16,257 bases of DNA from Kutzneria sp035492655 (GCA_035492655.1 DATJJB010000142.1:1-16257); one strand, 5' to 3'. Shown: positions 1-7,087, numbered from the stretch's first letter. The notes: generated by a model not told the origin, from the sequence alone. Program-made: numbers and translations.

Positions 1-1
1 T

Positions 2-661
2 CACGAATTCGCCATGGCCGAGCTGCCCGGTTTCGTCCCGCCGACCGTCGAGGGGCACGGCGGCACGATCCGCTCGCTGCGCGTCGGCGAGCGGCGGGTG
101 CTGGTGCTGCTCGGCCGCACCCACCTGTACGAAGGCCACGGCGTCGATCCGGTCGCGCACGGGGTCCGCACCGCCGCGGCCGCCGGTTGCCGCGCCGTCG
201 TGCTGACGAACGCGGCGGGCGGGCTGCGCGAGGGCTTCCACGTCGGCCAGCCGGTGCTGATCTCCGACCACCTGAACCTGACGGCGCGCTCGCCGATCGT
301 CGGCGCGAACTTCGTCGACCTGACCGACCTGTACTCGGCGCGGCTGCGGAAGATCGCGCGGGAGATCGACCCCTCGCTGGAGGAAGGCGTCTACGCGGGC
401 CTGACCGGGCCCCACTTCGAGACGCCGGCCGAGATCCACATGCTGCGCACGCTGGGCGCGGACCTCGTCGGCATGTCGACGGTCCTGGAGGCCATCGCGG
501 CCCGCGCGGCCGGCGTCGAGGTGTTCGGCCTGTCGCTGGTGACGAACCTGGCCGCCGGCATCACGGGCGAGCCGCTCAACCACGAGGAGGTCCTGGAGGC
601 CGGCCGGCTGGCCGCGACCGACATGGGCACCCTGCTGCGTGACCTGGTGGCGAAGGTATGA
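2..661 (+). CDS. punA: purine nucleoside phosphorylase, trimeric type (5' truncated by window)
   Basis: Cleaves purine (deoxy)ribonucleosides with phosphate to free base and (deoxy)ribose-1-phosphate in the cytosol. The frame is open to the window edge (HEFA precedes the Met at base 14), and family members run about 265-275 residues, so roughly 50 N-terminal residues, including the first phosphate-binding loop, lie outside. Visible signatures of the trimeric PNP/MTAP family are GRTHLYEGH, LTNAAGG, GPHFETPAEI, GMSTVLEAIAAR and the base-site segment SLVTNLAAG. The Asn of VTN is the residue that in this family favours 6-oxopurines (guanine, hypoxanthine). The stop overlaps the mutase start (ATGA at 658-661), implying coupled translation. 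The M. tuberculosis counterpart is called deoD/punA and also precedes pmmB. The Met at base 14 is internal, not the start. Family assignment is very secure; substrate preference is inferred. Confidence 0.96.
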   Translation, partial: HEFAMAELPGFVPPTVEGHGGTIRSLRVGERRVLVLLGRTHLYEGHGVDPVAHGVRTAAAAGCRAVVLTNAAGGLREGFHVGQPVLISDHLNLTARSPIVGANFVDLTDLYSARLRKIAREIDPSLEEGVYAGLTGPHFETPAEIHMLRTLGADLVGMSTVLEAIAARAAGVEVFGLSLVTNLAAGITGEPLNHEEVLEAGRLAATDMGTLLRDLVAKV

Positions 662-2307
662 GTCTCGCGCCGTCGGCCCGCGACGCCGCGTACCGGTGGA
701 TCGCCGACGACCCCGACCCGGATGCCCGGGTCGAGTTGCAGGGCGTGCTGGCCAAGGCGATGGCCGGTGACCAGGGCTCGATCGACGATCTGGCCGACCG
801 CATGTCCGGGTCGCTGACGTTCGGCACGGCCGGGCTGCGTGGCCCGGTGCGAGCCGGCGCGAACGGCATGAACGAGGCCGTGGTCGTGCGGACGACCGCG
901 GGCCTGGCCGACTGGTTGCAGCGCAATGGCCACGGCGGTGGCGTTGTGGTCGTCGGGCGGGACGCGCGGCACGGTTCGGAGCAGTTCCACCGTGCCGTCG
1001 CCGGTGTGCTCGCGGCCGCCGGGTTCGACGTGCGGGTGCTGGACCGGCCGCTGCCCACGCCCGTGACGGCGTTCCTGGTGCGGCAGCTGAACGCGGTTGC
1101 CGGCGTGCAGATCACGGCGTCGCACAACCCGCCGGCCGACAACGGCTACAAGCTGTACATCGAACACGGCGCTCAGATCGTGCCGCCGACCGACCGGCAG
1201 ATCGAAGCCGCGATCGCCCAGGTGCCGGCGGCGGTGTCGGTGCCGCGAGCCGAGACCTGGACCGCCGTGACGGAGGCCGAGGTCGGCCAGTACGTGGCAC
1301 GGGCAGCGAGCCTGCCGACCGGCGGGGCGCGGACGCTGCGTGTCGCCGCGACGCCGATGCACGGCGTCGGCGCTGCGACGCTGGCCGAGGTGCTGACGGC
1401 CGCCGAGTTCACCGACGTGCACTTCGTCACGCAACAGCAGGACCCGGACGCCGACTTCCCGACGGTGTCCTTCCCGAACCCGGAGGAACCGGGCGCTACG
1501 GACCTGCTGCTGGCGCTGGCCGCCGAGGTCGACGCCGACCTGGCGATCGCGCTGGATCCCGACGCCGACCGGTGCGCGCTGGGTGTCCGCGATCGGGACG
1601 GCTCGTGGCGCATGCTGCGGGGCGACGAGACGGGCGTGCTGCTCGGCGAGCACGTCCTGTCTTCGATGGACGCCACTGGCGCGCTGGTGGCGACCACGAT
1701 CGTGTCCTCGTCGCTGCTGTCCAAGGTGGCGGCGGCGCACGGTGCCCGCTACGACGAGACGCTGACCGGCTTCAAGTGGCTCGTGCGAGCCGGCGACGGT
1801 GCCGGAACGGGTCTCGTCTACGCGTACGAGGAAGCGCTCGGGCACTGTGTCGACCCGGACTACGTGCGGGACAAGGACGGCATCTCGGCCGCGGTGCTGG
1901 CCTGCGACCTGGCCGCCGGCCTGAAGGCCGAGGGTCGCTCGGTGCTGGACGTGCTCGACGACCTGGCCGTGACGCACGGCCTGCACCTGACCGACCAGGT
2001 CTCGCTGCGGGTGACCGACCTGAGCCGGATCGGCCAACTGATGGCCGGGTTGCGCACCGATCCGCCGACGGCGCTGGCGGGCGTTTCGGTGACGGCCGAG
2101 GACCTCCGGCCGCGGGCCGACGTGCTGGCCCTGCGCGGCGAGGGGGTCCGGGTGCTGATCCGGCCCTCCGGCACGGAACCGAAGCTCAAGGCGTACCTGG
2201 AGATCGTGGAACCGGTGCCGGACCGGGACGGGCTGACCGCGGCGCGGCAGCGGGCCGTGGCCCGGCTGGCCGCGCTGCGTGGCGAGGTGGCGGCGTTGTT
2301 CGAGTAG
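658..2307 (+). CDS. pmmB: phospho-sugar mutase, PmmB/PGM2-like (likely phosphopentomutase activity)
   Basis: Alpha-D-phosphohexomutase superfamily enzyme of 549 residues, moving phosphate between C1 and C6 (or C5 of pentoses) through a phosphoserine. All four signature loops are intact: TASHNPP with the phospho-Ser at S155, the Mg loop DPDADR at 300-305, the sugar-recognition loop YEEALGH around E391-H396, and the C-terminal phosphate clamp RPSGTEPKLKAY from R502. The length, the EEALGH loop and the RPSGTEPK clamp resemble the PGM2/phosphopentomutase-like branch rather than the shorter bacterial phosphomannomutases. The gene overlaps the PNP gene by 4 bases, so the likely physiological substrate is (deoxy)ribose-1-phosphate, converted to the 5-phosphate for DeoC or the pentose pathway. 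That role is inferred from context; the family call is secure. The start is ATG 658, fixed by the ATGA overlap. Confidence 0.95.
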   Translation: MSLAPSARDAAYRWIADDPDPDARVELQGVLAKAMAGDQGSIDDLADRMSGSLTFGTAGLRGPVRAGANGMNEAVVVRTTAGLADWLQRNGHGGGVVVVGRDARHGSEQFHRAVAGVLAAAGFDVRVLDRPLPTPVTAFLVRQLNAVAGVQITASHNPPADNGYKLYIEHGAQIVPPTDRQIEAAIAQVPAAVSVPRAETWTAVTEAEVGQYVARAASLPTGGARTLRVAATPMHGVGAATLAEVLTAAEFTDVHFVTQQQDPDADFPTVSFPNPEEPGATDLLLALAAEVDADLAIALDPDADRCALGVRDRDGSWRMLRGDETGVLLGEHVLSSMDATGALVATTIVSSSLLSKVAAAHGARYDETLTGFKWLVRAGDGAGTGLVYAYEEALGHCVDPDYVRDKDGISAAVLACDLAAGLKAEGRSVLDVLDDLAVTHGLHLTDQVSLRVTDLSRIGQLMAGLRTDPPTALAGVSVTAEDLRPRADVLALRGEGVRVLIRPSGTEPKLKAYLEIVEPVPDRDGLTAARQRAVARLAALRGEVAALFE

Positions 2308-2323
2308 GCGGTCTCAGGCCGCC
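2307..2323. terminator. small hairpin between convergent genes
   Basis: GGCGG and CCGCC arms around a 7-base loop span the last base of the mutase stop and the end of the minus-strand membrane gene, which are only 6 bases apart. There is no T-tract. It may act as a weak two-way terminator; the stem is short and could be chance in such GC-rich DNA. Confidence 0.25.
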
Positions 2324-2646
2324 GCGACGATCAGGGAGATCACCGCGACCGCCAGGAAACCGCCGGCGAGCAGGTAGGGGATGTTGCCCGGTCCCGACAC
2401 CGGTCGGGGCCGGCCTTCCGTCATGCCCGCGACGGCCGCGCGGCCGAACGCGTAGGCGATGGAGCTCAGGCACAGTCCGAAGGCGAGCAGGACCGTGTTG
2501 GCCGAGTAGGGGGTGTGGTCGATGCCGGGCCACAGCGACAGGACCACCAGCGGTGCACCGATCAGGCCGATGCCTACGGCCAGCCAGCCCGCGTAGATCA
2601 CACGCTTGCGCCGGCTGCCGGACAGGAGAGTAGTTGTGACGTCCAC
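2314..2646 (-). CDS. small three-pass membrane protein, unknown function
   Basis: This 110-residue protein has three clear hydrophobic segments, at roughly residues 16-40, 48-70 and 88-109, joined by short polar loops. The N-terminus is basic (SGSRRKR), which by the positive-inside rule suggests a cytoplasmic N-terminus. I do not recognise the family. The start is GTG 2646, with GGAAG 4 bases upstream; an extended -10-like element (TGGTATAGAT) ends about 10 bases before it, so the leader would be very short. The gene converges on the mutase gene with a 6-base gap and diverges from the flavodoxin-like gene. It reads as a real gene because of its coherent hydrophobic pattern, but nothing here indicates its role. 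Confidence 0.75.
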   Translation of the reverse strand: MDVTTTLLSGSRRKRVIYAGWLAVGIGLIGAPLVVLSLWPGIDHTPYSANTVLLAFGLCLSSIAYAFGRAAVAGMTEGRPRPVSGPGNIPYLLAGGFLAVAVISLIVAAA

Positions 2647-2655
2647 AGTTCTTCC

Positions 2656-2683
2656 ATCTATACCAGCGTTTCCTCTCAGTCAG
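2656..2683 (-). promoter_or_regulatory. candidate promoter of the membrane protein gene
   Basis: On the minus strand CTGACT (2683-2678) lies 15 bases before TATAGA (2662-2657), which is preceded by TGG as in extended -10 promoters. The spacer is short for a -35/-10 pair, so the extended -10 is the better evidence. Transcription would start within a few bases of GTG 2646. Confidence 0.4.
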
Positions 2684-2730
2684 ACGGCCGGGGTGGCGCT
2701 GCGGTTGCCTATTTCCGGCGGCGTTTTTCC

Positions 2731-2740
2731 TTGACATGTC
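2731..2740 (+). promoter_or_regulatory. possible -35 element with overlapping palindrome
   Basis: TTGACA (2731-2736) overlaps the perfect 8-base palindrome GACATGTC (2733-2740) in the 230-base gap between the membrane and flavodoxin-like genes. No good -10 follows at 16-18 bases, so this is only a candidate element for the flavodoxin-like gene. Confidence 0.25.
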
Positions 2741-2793
2741 GGCACATCAGCGCGCCACACTCCGTCACCCGCCCGGGCGACGCCCGCCGGAAT

Positions 2794-2808
2794 CGTGCTG
2801 GCAGCACG
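2794..2808. repeat. 15-base inverted repeat upstream of the flavodoxin-like gene
   Basis: CGTGCTG and CAGCACG flank a single G, followed by GTTTT (2809-2813). It could be an operator or, read as RNA, a small hairpin with a T-run about 65 bases before the flavodoxin-like start. No partner gene identifies which. Confidence 0.4.
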
Positions 2809-2876
2809 GTTTTCGCCCGATTCGGCGACTACACACCGTTGATCGGTTGCGGTCGCGGCGGCCGGTCGGCATCGTC

Positions 2877-3335
2877 GTGCGGGTGCCCCGACTGCTGATC
2901 GTCCACCACACTCCGTCGCCGAACCTGCAGGCGATGTTCGAGTCGACTGTGGCCGGAGCCACAACCCCGGAGATCGAGGGTGTCGAGGTCGTCCGGAAAC
3001 CGGCGCTGGCCGCCACCGCCGTCGACGTGCTCGCGGCGGACGGGCTGATTCTGGGCACACCGGCCGCTCTGGGTTATATGTCGGGCGCGCTGAAGGTCTT
3101 CTTCGACCTCGTCTACTACCCGTGCCTCGACGCGACGCAGGGCCGCCCGTTCGGCCTGTACGTGCACGGCAACAGCGACATGTCCGGCGCAGTACGCGCC
3201 ATCGACGGCATCACCAAGGGCTTGGGCTGGACCCGGGTCACCGAGCACGTGCTGGTCACCGCGACGCCGTCGAAGGACGAGCTCCAGGCGTGCTGGGAAC
3301 TCGGCGCGACCGTCGCCGCCGGCCTGATGGCATGA
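2877..3335 (+). CDS. flavodoxin-like / NAD(P)H-dependent FMN reductase-type protein
   Basis: Predicted 152-residue flavodoxin-fold protein, probably binding FMN and acting as a small cytosolic oxidoreductase. It begins with a beta strand and phosphate-binding loop (RLLIVHHTPSPNLQAM), then has the flavin-side segment GLILGTPAALGYMSGALKVF, FDLVYYPCLDATQGRPFG and GNSDMSGAVRAI, ending in a helix (CWELGATVAAGLM). This order is typical of compact actinobacterial flavodoxin family proteins. The frame is open back to 2736, but the N-terminal addition is low-complexity and unlike the family, so a start at GTG 2877 or GTG 2883 is preferred; neither has a strong Shine-Dalgarno sequence. A 14-bp hairpin follows the stop directly. 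Substrate is unknown. The fold is fairly secure, the exact start is not. Confidence 0.82.
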   Translation: MRVPRLLIVHHTPSPNLQAMFESTVAGATTPEIEGVEVVRKPALAATAVDVLAADGLILGTPAALGYMSGALKVFFDLVYYPCLDATQGRPFGLYVHGNSDMSGAVRAIDGITKGLGWTRVTEHVLVTATPSKDELQACWELGATVAAGLMA

Positions 3336-3370
3336 CGAAGCCGCCGGCCCCCCGACGGCCGGCGGCTTCG
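3336..3370. terminator. bidirectional hairpin terminator
   Basis: A perfect 14-bp stem (3336-3349 with 3357-3370; core GAAGCCGCCGGCC and GGCCGGCGGCTTC) with a 7-base loop starts one base after the flavodoxin-like stop and ends 8 bases before the stop of the convergent aldo/keto reductase gene. There is no T-tract, as is common for actinomycete terminators. Confidence 0.8.
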
Positions 3371-3377
3371 CGGTGAA

Positions 3378-4364
3378 CTATCGGCCGAGCGAATTCATGC
3401 TGGCCGCCGAGTAACGCGTGCCGGCGACCGCGTGGGCCGGGACGGCGGCCGCGATGGCGGCGAGGTCGTCGGCGGACAGCTCCAGGCCGGCCGCGGCGAC
3501 GTTCTCCTCCAGGTACTTGATGCGCTTGGTGCCCGGGATCGGCACCACGTCCTGGCCCTGGTGCTGCACCCAGGCCAAGGCCAGCTGGCCAGGCGTGACG
3601 CCGCGCTCGGCGGCCACGGCCTTCAGCGCCTCGACGATCGCGAGGTTCTTGGCCAGGTTCTCCTCGCTGAACCGGGGCTGGCCGGCGGCCCGGAAGTCGC
3701 CCTCGCCGAAGCTGTCGGTCGAGGTGAAGCGGCCGGTAAGGAAGCCTCGGCCCAGCGGCGAGTAGGCCACGATGCCGACGCCCAGCTCACGGCACACCGG
3801 GACGATCTCGTCCTCGATGTCCCGTGACCACAGCGACCACTCCGTCTGCAGCGCCGAGATCGGGTGCACGGCGACCGCGCGCCGGATCGTCTCCGGGCCG
3901 GCCTCGGACAGGCCGATGTGGCGGATCTTGCCCGCCCGCACCAGCTCGGCCAGTGCGCCGACGGTCTCCTCGATCGGCACGGTCGGGTCGACGCGGTGCT
4001 GGTAGTAGAGGTCGATGTGGTCCACGCCGAGCCGGGCCAGCGACTTGTCCACCGCCCCGTGCACGTATGCGGCGTCGCCGCGCACGCCCCGCGCGCTGGG
4101 GTTCTCCGGGTCGCGCACGAAGCCGAACTTGGTGGCCAGCACGACCTGGTCGCGCCGGTCCTTCAAAGCCCGTCCGACCAGCTCTTCGTTGGCGCCGCTG
4201 CCGTACATGTCGGCCGTGTCGAACAGGGTGACGCCGAGATCGATCGCGCGGTGGATGGTCGCGATCGACTCCGTGTCGTCGCCCGGTCCGTAGAACTCGC
4301 TCATCCCCATGCAGCCGAGGCCCTGTGCGGACACCTCGAGGTCGCCGAGCTTGCGCGATTCCAT
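3378..4364 (-). CDS. aldo/keto reductase, downstream copy of a tandem pair
   Basis: NADPH-dependent (beta/alpha)8-barrel oxidoreductase of 328 residues that reduces aldehydes or ketones. The catalytic tetrad is visible: D49 and Y54 in FDTADMYG, K79 in ATKFGF and H123 in YYQHRVD. Cofactor-side motifs follow: GLSEAG, LQTEWSLW, YSPLGRGFLTG and the C-terminal PIPGTKRIKYLEENVAA, as in the AKR13-like/YhdN group. ATG 4364 is chosen because AAGGAGA lies at the right distance; the adjacent ATG at 4367 is too close to it. The gene sits 11 bases after a close paralogue and is the last of a merR-akr-akr operon. The frame remains open to 4829, but that extension only shadows the upstream gene. The MerR context suggests carbonyl stress or aldehyde detoxification; the substrate is not known. 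Confidence 0.93.
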   Translation of the reverse strand: MESRKLGDLEVSAQGLGCMGMSEFYGPGDDTESIATIHRAIDLGVTLFDTADMYGSGANEELVGRALKDRRDQVVLATKFGFVRDPENPSARGVRGDAAYVHGAVDKSLARLGVDHIDLYYQHRVDPTVPIEETVGALAELVRAGKIRHIGLSEAGPETIRRAVAVHPISALQTEWSLWSRDIEDEIVPVCRELGVGIVAYSPLGRGFLTGRFTSTDSFGEGDFRAAGQPRFSEENLAKNLAIVEALKAVAAERGVTPGQLALAWVQHQGQDVVPIPGTKRIKYLEENVAAAGLELSADDLAAIAAAVPAHAVAGTRYSAASMNSLGR

Positions 4365-4375
4365 CATTCTCCTTG

Positions 4376-5347
4376 TCAGCGTCCTACGAGTTTCTGCATT
4401 TCGGGGCGATACCGGTCGCCGGCGACCGCGTCGACCGTGCCGGCGATCGCCGCCAGCTCCTCGGCCGTGAGCGCCAGCTCGGCCGCCGCGACGTTCTCCT
4501 CCAGGTACTTGCGCCGCTTCGTGCCCGGGATCGGCACCACGTCGTCGCCCTGGTGCTGCACCCAGGCCAGCGCCAACTGGCCGGCCGTGACACCGCGCGC
4601 CGCGGCCAGCGTGGTGAGCCGCTCGACGATCGCAAGGTTGCGGTCGAAGTTCTCGCTCTCGAAACGGGGCAGGTTGCGACGCATGTCGTCCGCGGCGAGC
4701 TTGTCGACCGAGGTCACGTTGCCGGTCAGGAAGCCACGGCCCAGCGGCGAGAAGGGCACGATGCCGATGCCCAGCTCGCGGCACGTCGGCCGGACCTCGG
4801 CCTCGATGTCCCTCGTCCACAGCGACCACTCGCTCTGCAACGCCGCGATCGGGTGCACCGCGTAGGCCCGGCGGATCGTCTCCGCACCGGCCTCCGACAT
4901 CCCCAGGTAGCGGACCTTGCCCGCCTGCACCAGCTCGGCCATCGCACCGATCGTCTCCTCGATCGGCACGGTGTCGTCCACGCGGTGCTGGTAGTAGAGG
5001 TCGATGTGGTCCACGCCGAGCCGGGCCAGCGAGCGGTTCGCCGCCTCGTGCACGTAGGCCTTGTCGCCACGGATGCCGAGCGCACCGCCGTCACCGGGCA
5101 CGAAGCCGAACTTCGTCGCGATCGCCACCTGGTCACGGCGTCCCTTGAGGGCCCGGCCGAGCAGCTCCTCGTTCGCGCCGAGGCCGTACTGGTCGGCCGT
5201 GTCGAACAGGGTCACGCCCAGGTCGATGGCCCGGTGGATGGTCGCCACCGACTCCGTCTCGTCGCCTTGGCCGTAGGACTGGCTCATGCCCATGCAGCCA
5301 AGACCCTGCGCGCCGACCTCCAGTCCGCCGAGTCGCCTCGTCTTCAC
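4376..5347 (-). CDS. aldo/keto reductase, upstream copy of a tandem pair
   Basis: Paralogue of the neighbouring reductase, 323 residues, with the same tetrad: D49 and Y54 in FDTADQYG, K79 in ATKFGF and H121 in YYQHRVD. Long stretches are identical to the other copy (QGLGCMGMS, TIHRAIDLGVTLFDTAD, VPIEET, PLGRGFLTG), so the pair arose by local duplication. Differences lie in loops after K79 (two residues shorter here), before the C-terminal helices, and in the tail. The start is GTG 5347, which overlaps the merR stop as GTGA, with AGGAGG 7 bases upstream inside merR, so translation is coupled. Expected to be cytosolic and NADPH-dependent, acting on reactive carbonyls; the substrate is inferred from context only. 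The longer open frame upstream of 5347 is the merR region read in another frame. Confidence 0.93.
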   Translation of the reverse strand: MKTRRLGGLEVGAQGLGCMGMSQSYGQGDETESVATIHRAIDLGVTLFDTADQYGLGANEELLGRALKGRRDQVAIATKFGFVPGDGGALGIRGDKAYVHEAANRSLARLGVDHIDLYYQHRVDDTVPIEETIGAMAELVQAGKVRYLGMSEAGAETIRRAYAVHPIAALQSEWSLWTRDIEAEVRPTCRELGIGIVPFSPLGRGFLTGNVTSVDKLAADDMRRNLPRFESENFDRNLAIVERLTTLAAARGVTAGQLALAWVQHQGDDVVPIPGTKRRKYLEENVAAAELALTAEELAAIAGTVDAVAGDRYRPEMQKLVGR

Positions 5348-5742
5348 GCCGACGCCTCCTGGATCAGCGACTGGTCGGCCATCTTGGCCTCGATCTCGGC
5401 ATAGTTGGTGATCTTGTAGTCGAGGACGGCCAGGCACGCCTGGAGTTCGGCGATGCGCTGCCGGACGTCCGTCCGGTGGTCGTGCAGCAGCTGCTTGCGG
5501 CGGCCGGCCGTGGCCAGTCCCTTGTGCCGGAGGTGGGCGTATTCCCGCATCATCCGGATCGGCATGCCGGTGGTGCGCAACTTGGTGAGGAACTCCAGCC
5601 ATGCGAGGTCGTCGTCCGAGTACGAGCGACGGCCCCCTGAGTCCCGGGCCGGCGGATCGACCAGCCCGATTCGTTCGTAGTAGCGGAGGGTGTCGATGGA
5701 CAACCCGCTTCGTTCCGCTGCCTGGGCGATCGAGTAAGTCAC
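5344..5742 (-). CDS. MerR family transcriptional regulator of the aldo/keto reductase operon
   Basis: A 132-residue MerR-type activator/repressor. Residues 3-41 hold the winged helix-turn-helix (YSIAQAAERSGLSIDTLRYYERIGL, with RRSYSDDDL after the wing); the rest is a helical dimerisation coiled coil to about residue 120 with no obvious ligand domain. It belongs to the short AdhR-like group often found beside reductases and responsive to carbonyl or thiol stress. There is one cysteine (C103, in the coiled coil) and none near position 52, where AdhR-type sensing Cys is placed, so the sensing mechanism is unclear. The gene is first in its operon, starts at GTG 5742 and sits 7 bases after the -10 of a classical MerR promoter, so it is probably leaderless and autoregulated. 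Confidence 0.93.
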   Translation of the reverse strand: MTYSIAQAAERSGLSIDTLRYYERIGLVDPPARDSGGRRSYSDDDLAWLEFLTKLRTTGMPIRMMREYAHLRHKGLATAGRRKQLLHDHRTDVRQRIAELQACLAVLDYKITNYAEIEAKMADQSLIQEASA

Positions 5743-5749
5743 GACACCG

Positions 5750-5780
5750 ACCGTAGAAGCTGGAGTGCACTCCAGGTCAA
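5750..5780 (-). promoter_or_regulatory. MerR-type promoter and operator (19-bp spacer)
   Basis: On the minus strand TTGACC (5780-5775) and TACGGT (5755-5750) are separated by 19 bases instead of 17, the hallmark of promoters untwisted by MerR proteins. The spacer region contains the perfect 16-base palindrome CTGGAGTGCACTCCAG (5760-5775). The merR start GTG lies 7 bases after the -10, so transcription and translation would begin together. Confidence 0.85.
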
Positions 5781-5798
5781 GCGCAAAGGCCCGACGGC

Positions 5799-6401
5799 GT
5801 GACGCAAACGCTTGCTACACCGGCCGTGGCAGGGTGGGCGGATGTGATCGACGAATTCGCCAAGGAGTACCTGCATGCCGACCTGCGAGAGGTCCGGGCG
5901 GCACTGGTCGACAAGCTGGACGGGCTGGATGAGTACGACATCCGGCGGCCGCTGACCGGGACGGGGACGAATCTGCTCGGCCTGGTGAAGCACCTGACGC
6001 TGTCGGAGTCGAGGTACTTCGGGGAGGTGTTCGGGCGGCCGGTCGCGGAGGAGATGCCGCGGTGGGACGACCTGAGCGAGCGCGGCAAGGACATGTGGGC
6101 GACGGAGCATGAGACGCGGCAGGAGATCGTGGAGCGCTATCGGCGGGTGTGTGCGCATGCGGACGAGACGATCGAAGCGCTGACGGTGGACGCGCCGGGG
6201 TATGTGCCGTGGTGGCCGAGGCCGGAGGTGATGTTGTTCAACGTCCTGGTGCACATGCTCACGGAGACGAGCCGGCACGCGGGCCACGCGGACATCCTGC
6301 GCGAACAGCTGGACGGGACGACGGCGACGGCCGGCCAGCGGGATGCGGAGTTCTGGGCGGAGCGGCGGGCAGAGATCGAGCGGGCGGCCAAAGCGGTGTG
6401 A
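5799..6401 (+). CDS. DinB/DUF664 family protein (putative metal- and thiol-dependent enzyme)
   Basis: A 200-residue four-helix-bundle protein of the DinB superfamily, whose characterised relatives include mycothiol- and bacillithiol-dependent transferases. Diagnostic segments are YDIRRPLTGTGTNLLGLVKHL (with H65), the aromatic PWWPRPEVMLFNVL stretch and HMLTETSRHAGHADILRE near residues 152-169. H65 with H160 and H163 are the probable metal ligands, by analogy with the family. The protein would be cytosolic. The gene diverges from merR, and their starts are 56 bases apart around the MerR operator, so it could share that control. GTG 5799 has only a weak AAAGG upstream; GTG 5844, which gives a protein starting at IDEFAKEY, is an alternative. 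The function is not assigned; a stress or detoxification role is inferred from context. Confidence 0.85.
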   Translation: MTQTLATPAVAGWADVIDEFAKEYLHADLREVRAALVDKLDGLDEYDIRRPLTGTGTNLLGLVKHLTLSESRYFGEVFGRPVAEEMPRWDDLSERGKDMWATEHETRQEIVERYRRVCAHADETIEALTVDAPGYVPWWPRPEVMLFNVLVHMLTETSRHAGHADILREQLDGTTATAGQRDAEFWAERRAEIERAAKAV

Positions 6402-6428
6402 AGAATGGAGCAGCTGAGCCAGAGCTCG

Positions 6429-6434
6429 TAGGCT
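6429..6434 (+). promoter_or_regulatory. -10 element of a leaderless tetR gene
   Basis: TAGGCT lies exactly 7 bases before ATG 6442, the spacing of actinobacterial leaderless promoters. No convincing -35 is seen 17 bases upstream. GCTCG and CGAGC arms (6424-6428 and 6437-6441) flank the element and may form an operator. Confidence 0.5.
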
Positions 6435-6441
6435 GGCGAGC

Positions 6442-7050
6442 ATGCCGATCAAAGCCGGAACGCTGACCGCCAAGGGCCGGGAGACGAAAGGGCGGATCGT
6501 CGCGGCCGCGGCCCGGCTGATGTTCGAGAACGGGGTGGCGGACACCACGGTGGAGGACGTGCGAGCGGCGGCCGGGGTGAGCAACTCGCAGATCTACCAC
6601 TACTTCACCGACAAGACGGCGCTGGTCCGGGCGGTGATCGAGTACCAGTCGGACGTGGTGATCGAGCCGCACGAGGAGTGGTTCGCGGAGCTGGACACGA
6701 TGGCCGGCCTGCGGCAGTGGCGCGACCTGGTGGTGCAGAAGCAGCGCGAGATGAACTGCCGAGGCGGCTGCCCGATCGCGGTGCTCGCGGGCCAACTGGC
6801 GGAGTTCGACGAGGCAGCGCGACTGCAACTGGCCCACAGCTTCGCGCGCTGGTCGCAAGGGCTCCGGACGGGCCTGCTGACGATGCACGCCAACGGCACG
6901 CTGCGCCCGGAAGCGGACCCGGAGGCGCTGGCACTGGCCCTGCTGGCGTCGTTGCAGGGCGGCCTGCTGATCACCCAGCTCAACCGGGACACCAAGCCGC
7001 TGGAGACGGCGCTGGACGCGGCGCTGGCGCACATCGAGGCGCACAGCTGA
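6442..7050 (+). CDS. TetR/AcrR family regulator next to the peroxiredoxin-like gene
   Basis: A 202-residue TetR-type dimeric repressor. The N-terminal helix-turn-helix spans about residues 13-60 (RETKGRIVAAAARLMFENG, TTVEDVRAAAGVSNSQIYHYF, TDKTALVRAVI). The C-terminal half carries the segment NCRGGCPIAVLAGQLAE, with C106 and C110; a GCP motif here is usual in LmrA/YxaF-like TetR proteins. The two close cysteines beside a peroxiredoxin-like gene make redox sensing conceivable but unproven. The likely targets are its own promoter and the gene starting 69 bases downstream, whose leader holds a 20-base inverted repeat. The start ATG 6442 is supported by the -10 element 7 bases upstream and by the absence of a good ribosome site. 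Confidence 0.92.
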   Translation: MPIKAGTLTAKGRETKGRIVAAAARLMFENGVADTTVEDVRAAAGVSNSQIYHYFTDKTALVRAVIEYQSDVVIEPHEEWFAELDTMAGLRQWRDLVVQKQREMNCRGGCPIAVLAGQLAEFDEAARLQLAHSFARWSQGLRTGLLTMHANGTLRPEADPEALALALLASLQGGLLITQLNRDTKPLETALDAALAHIEAHS

Positions 7051-7076
7051 GGACTGGCATTGCGATGCCAATCCTC
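7049..7076. terminator. strong hairpin overlapping the tetR stop
   Basis: The arms GAGGACTGGCAT (7049-7060) and ATGCCAATCCTC (7065-7076) pair with one mismatch around a TGCG loop. As RNA this is a stable stem-loop at the very end of tetR, suited to termination or attenuation. As DNA the same near-palindrome could be a TetR operator. No T-tract follows. Confidence 0.65.
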
Positions 7077-7087
7077 GATCGGAAACC

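Noticed and set aside
391..2037. Very long minus-strand open frame (548 codons) opposite the PNP and mutase genes
   Set aside because: Its translation is His/Arg/Gln-rich with no domain and it lies wholly antisense to two intact, motif-complete genes. It is a codon-bias shadow of high-GC DNA.
4365..4829. N-terminal extension of the downstream aldo/keto reductase
   Set aside because: The extension is the end of the upstream reductase gene read in another frame. The ribosome site before ATG 4364 and the family start MESRKLG fix the real start.
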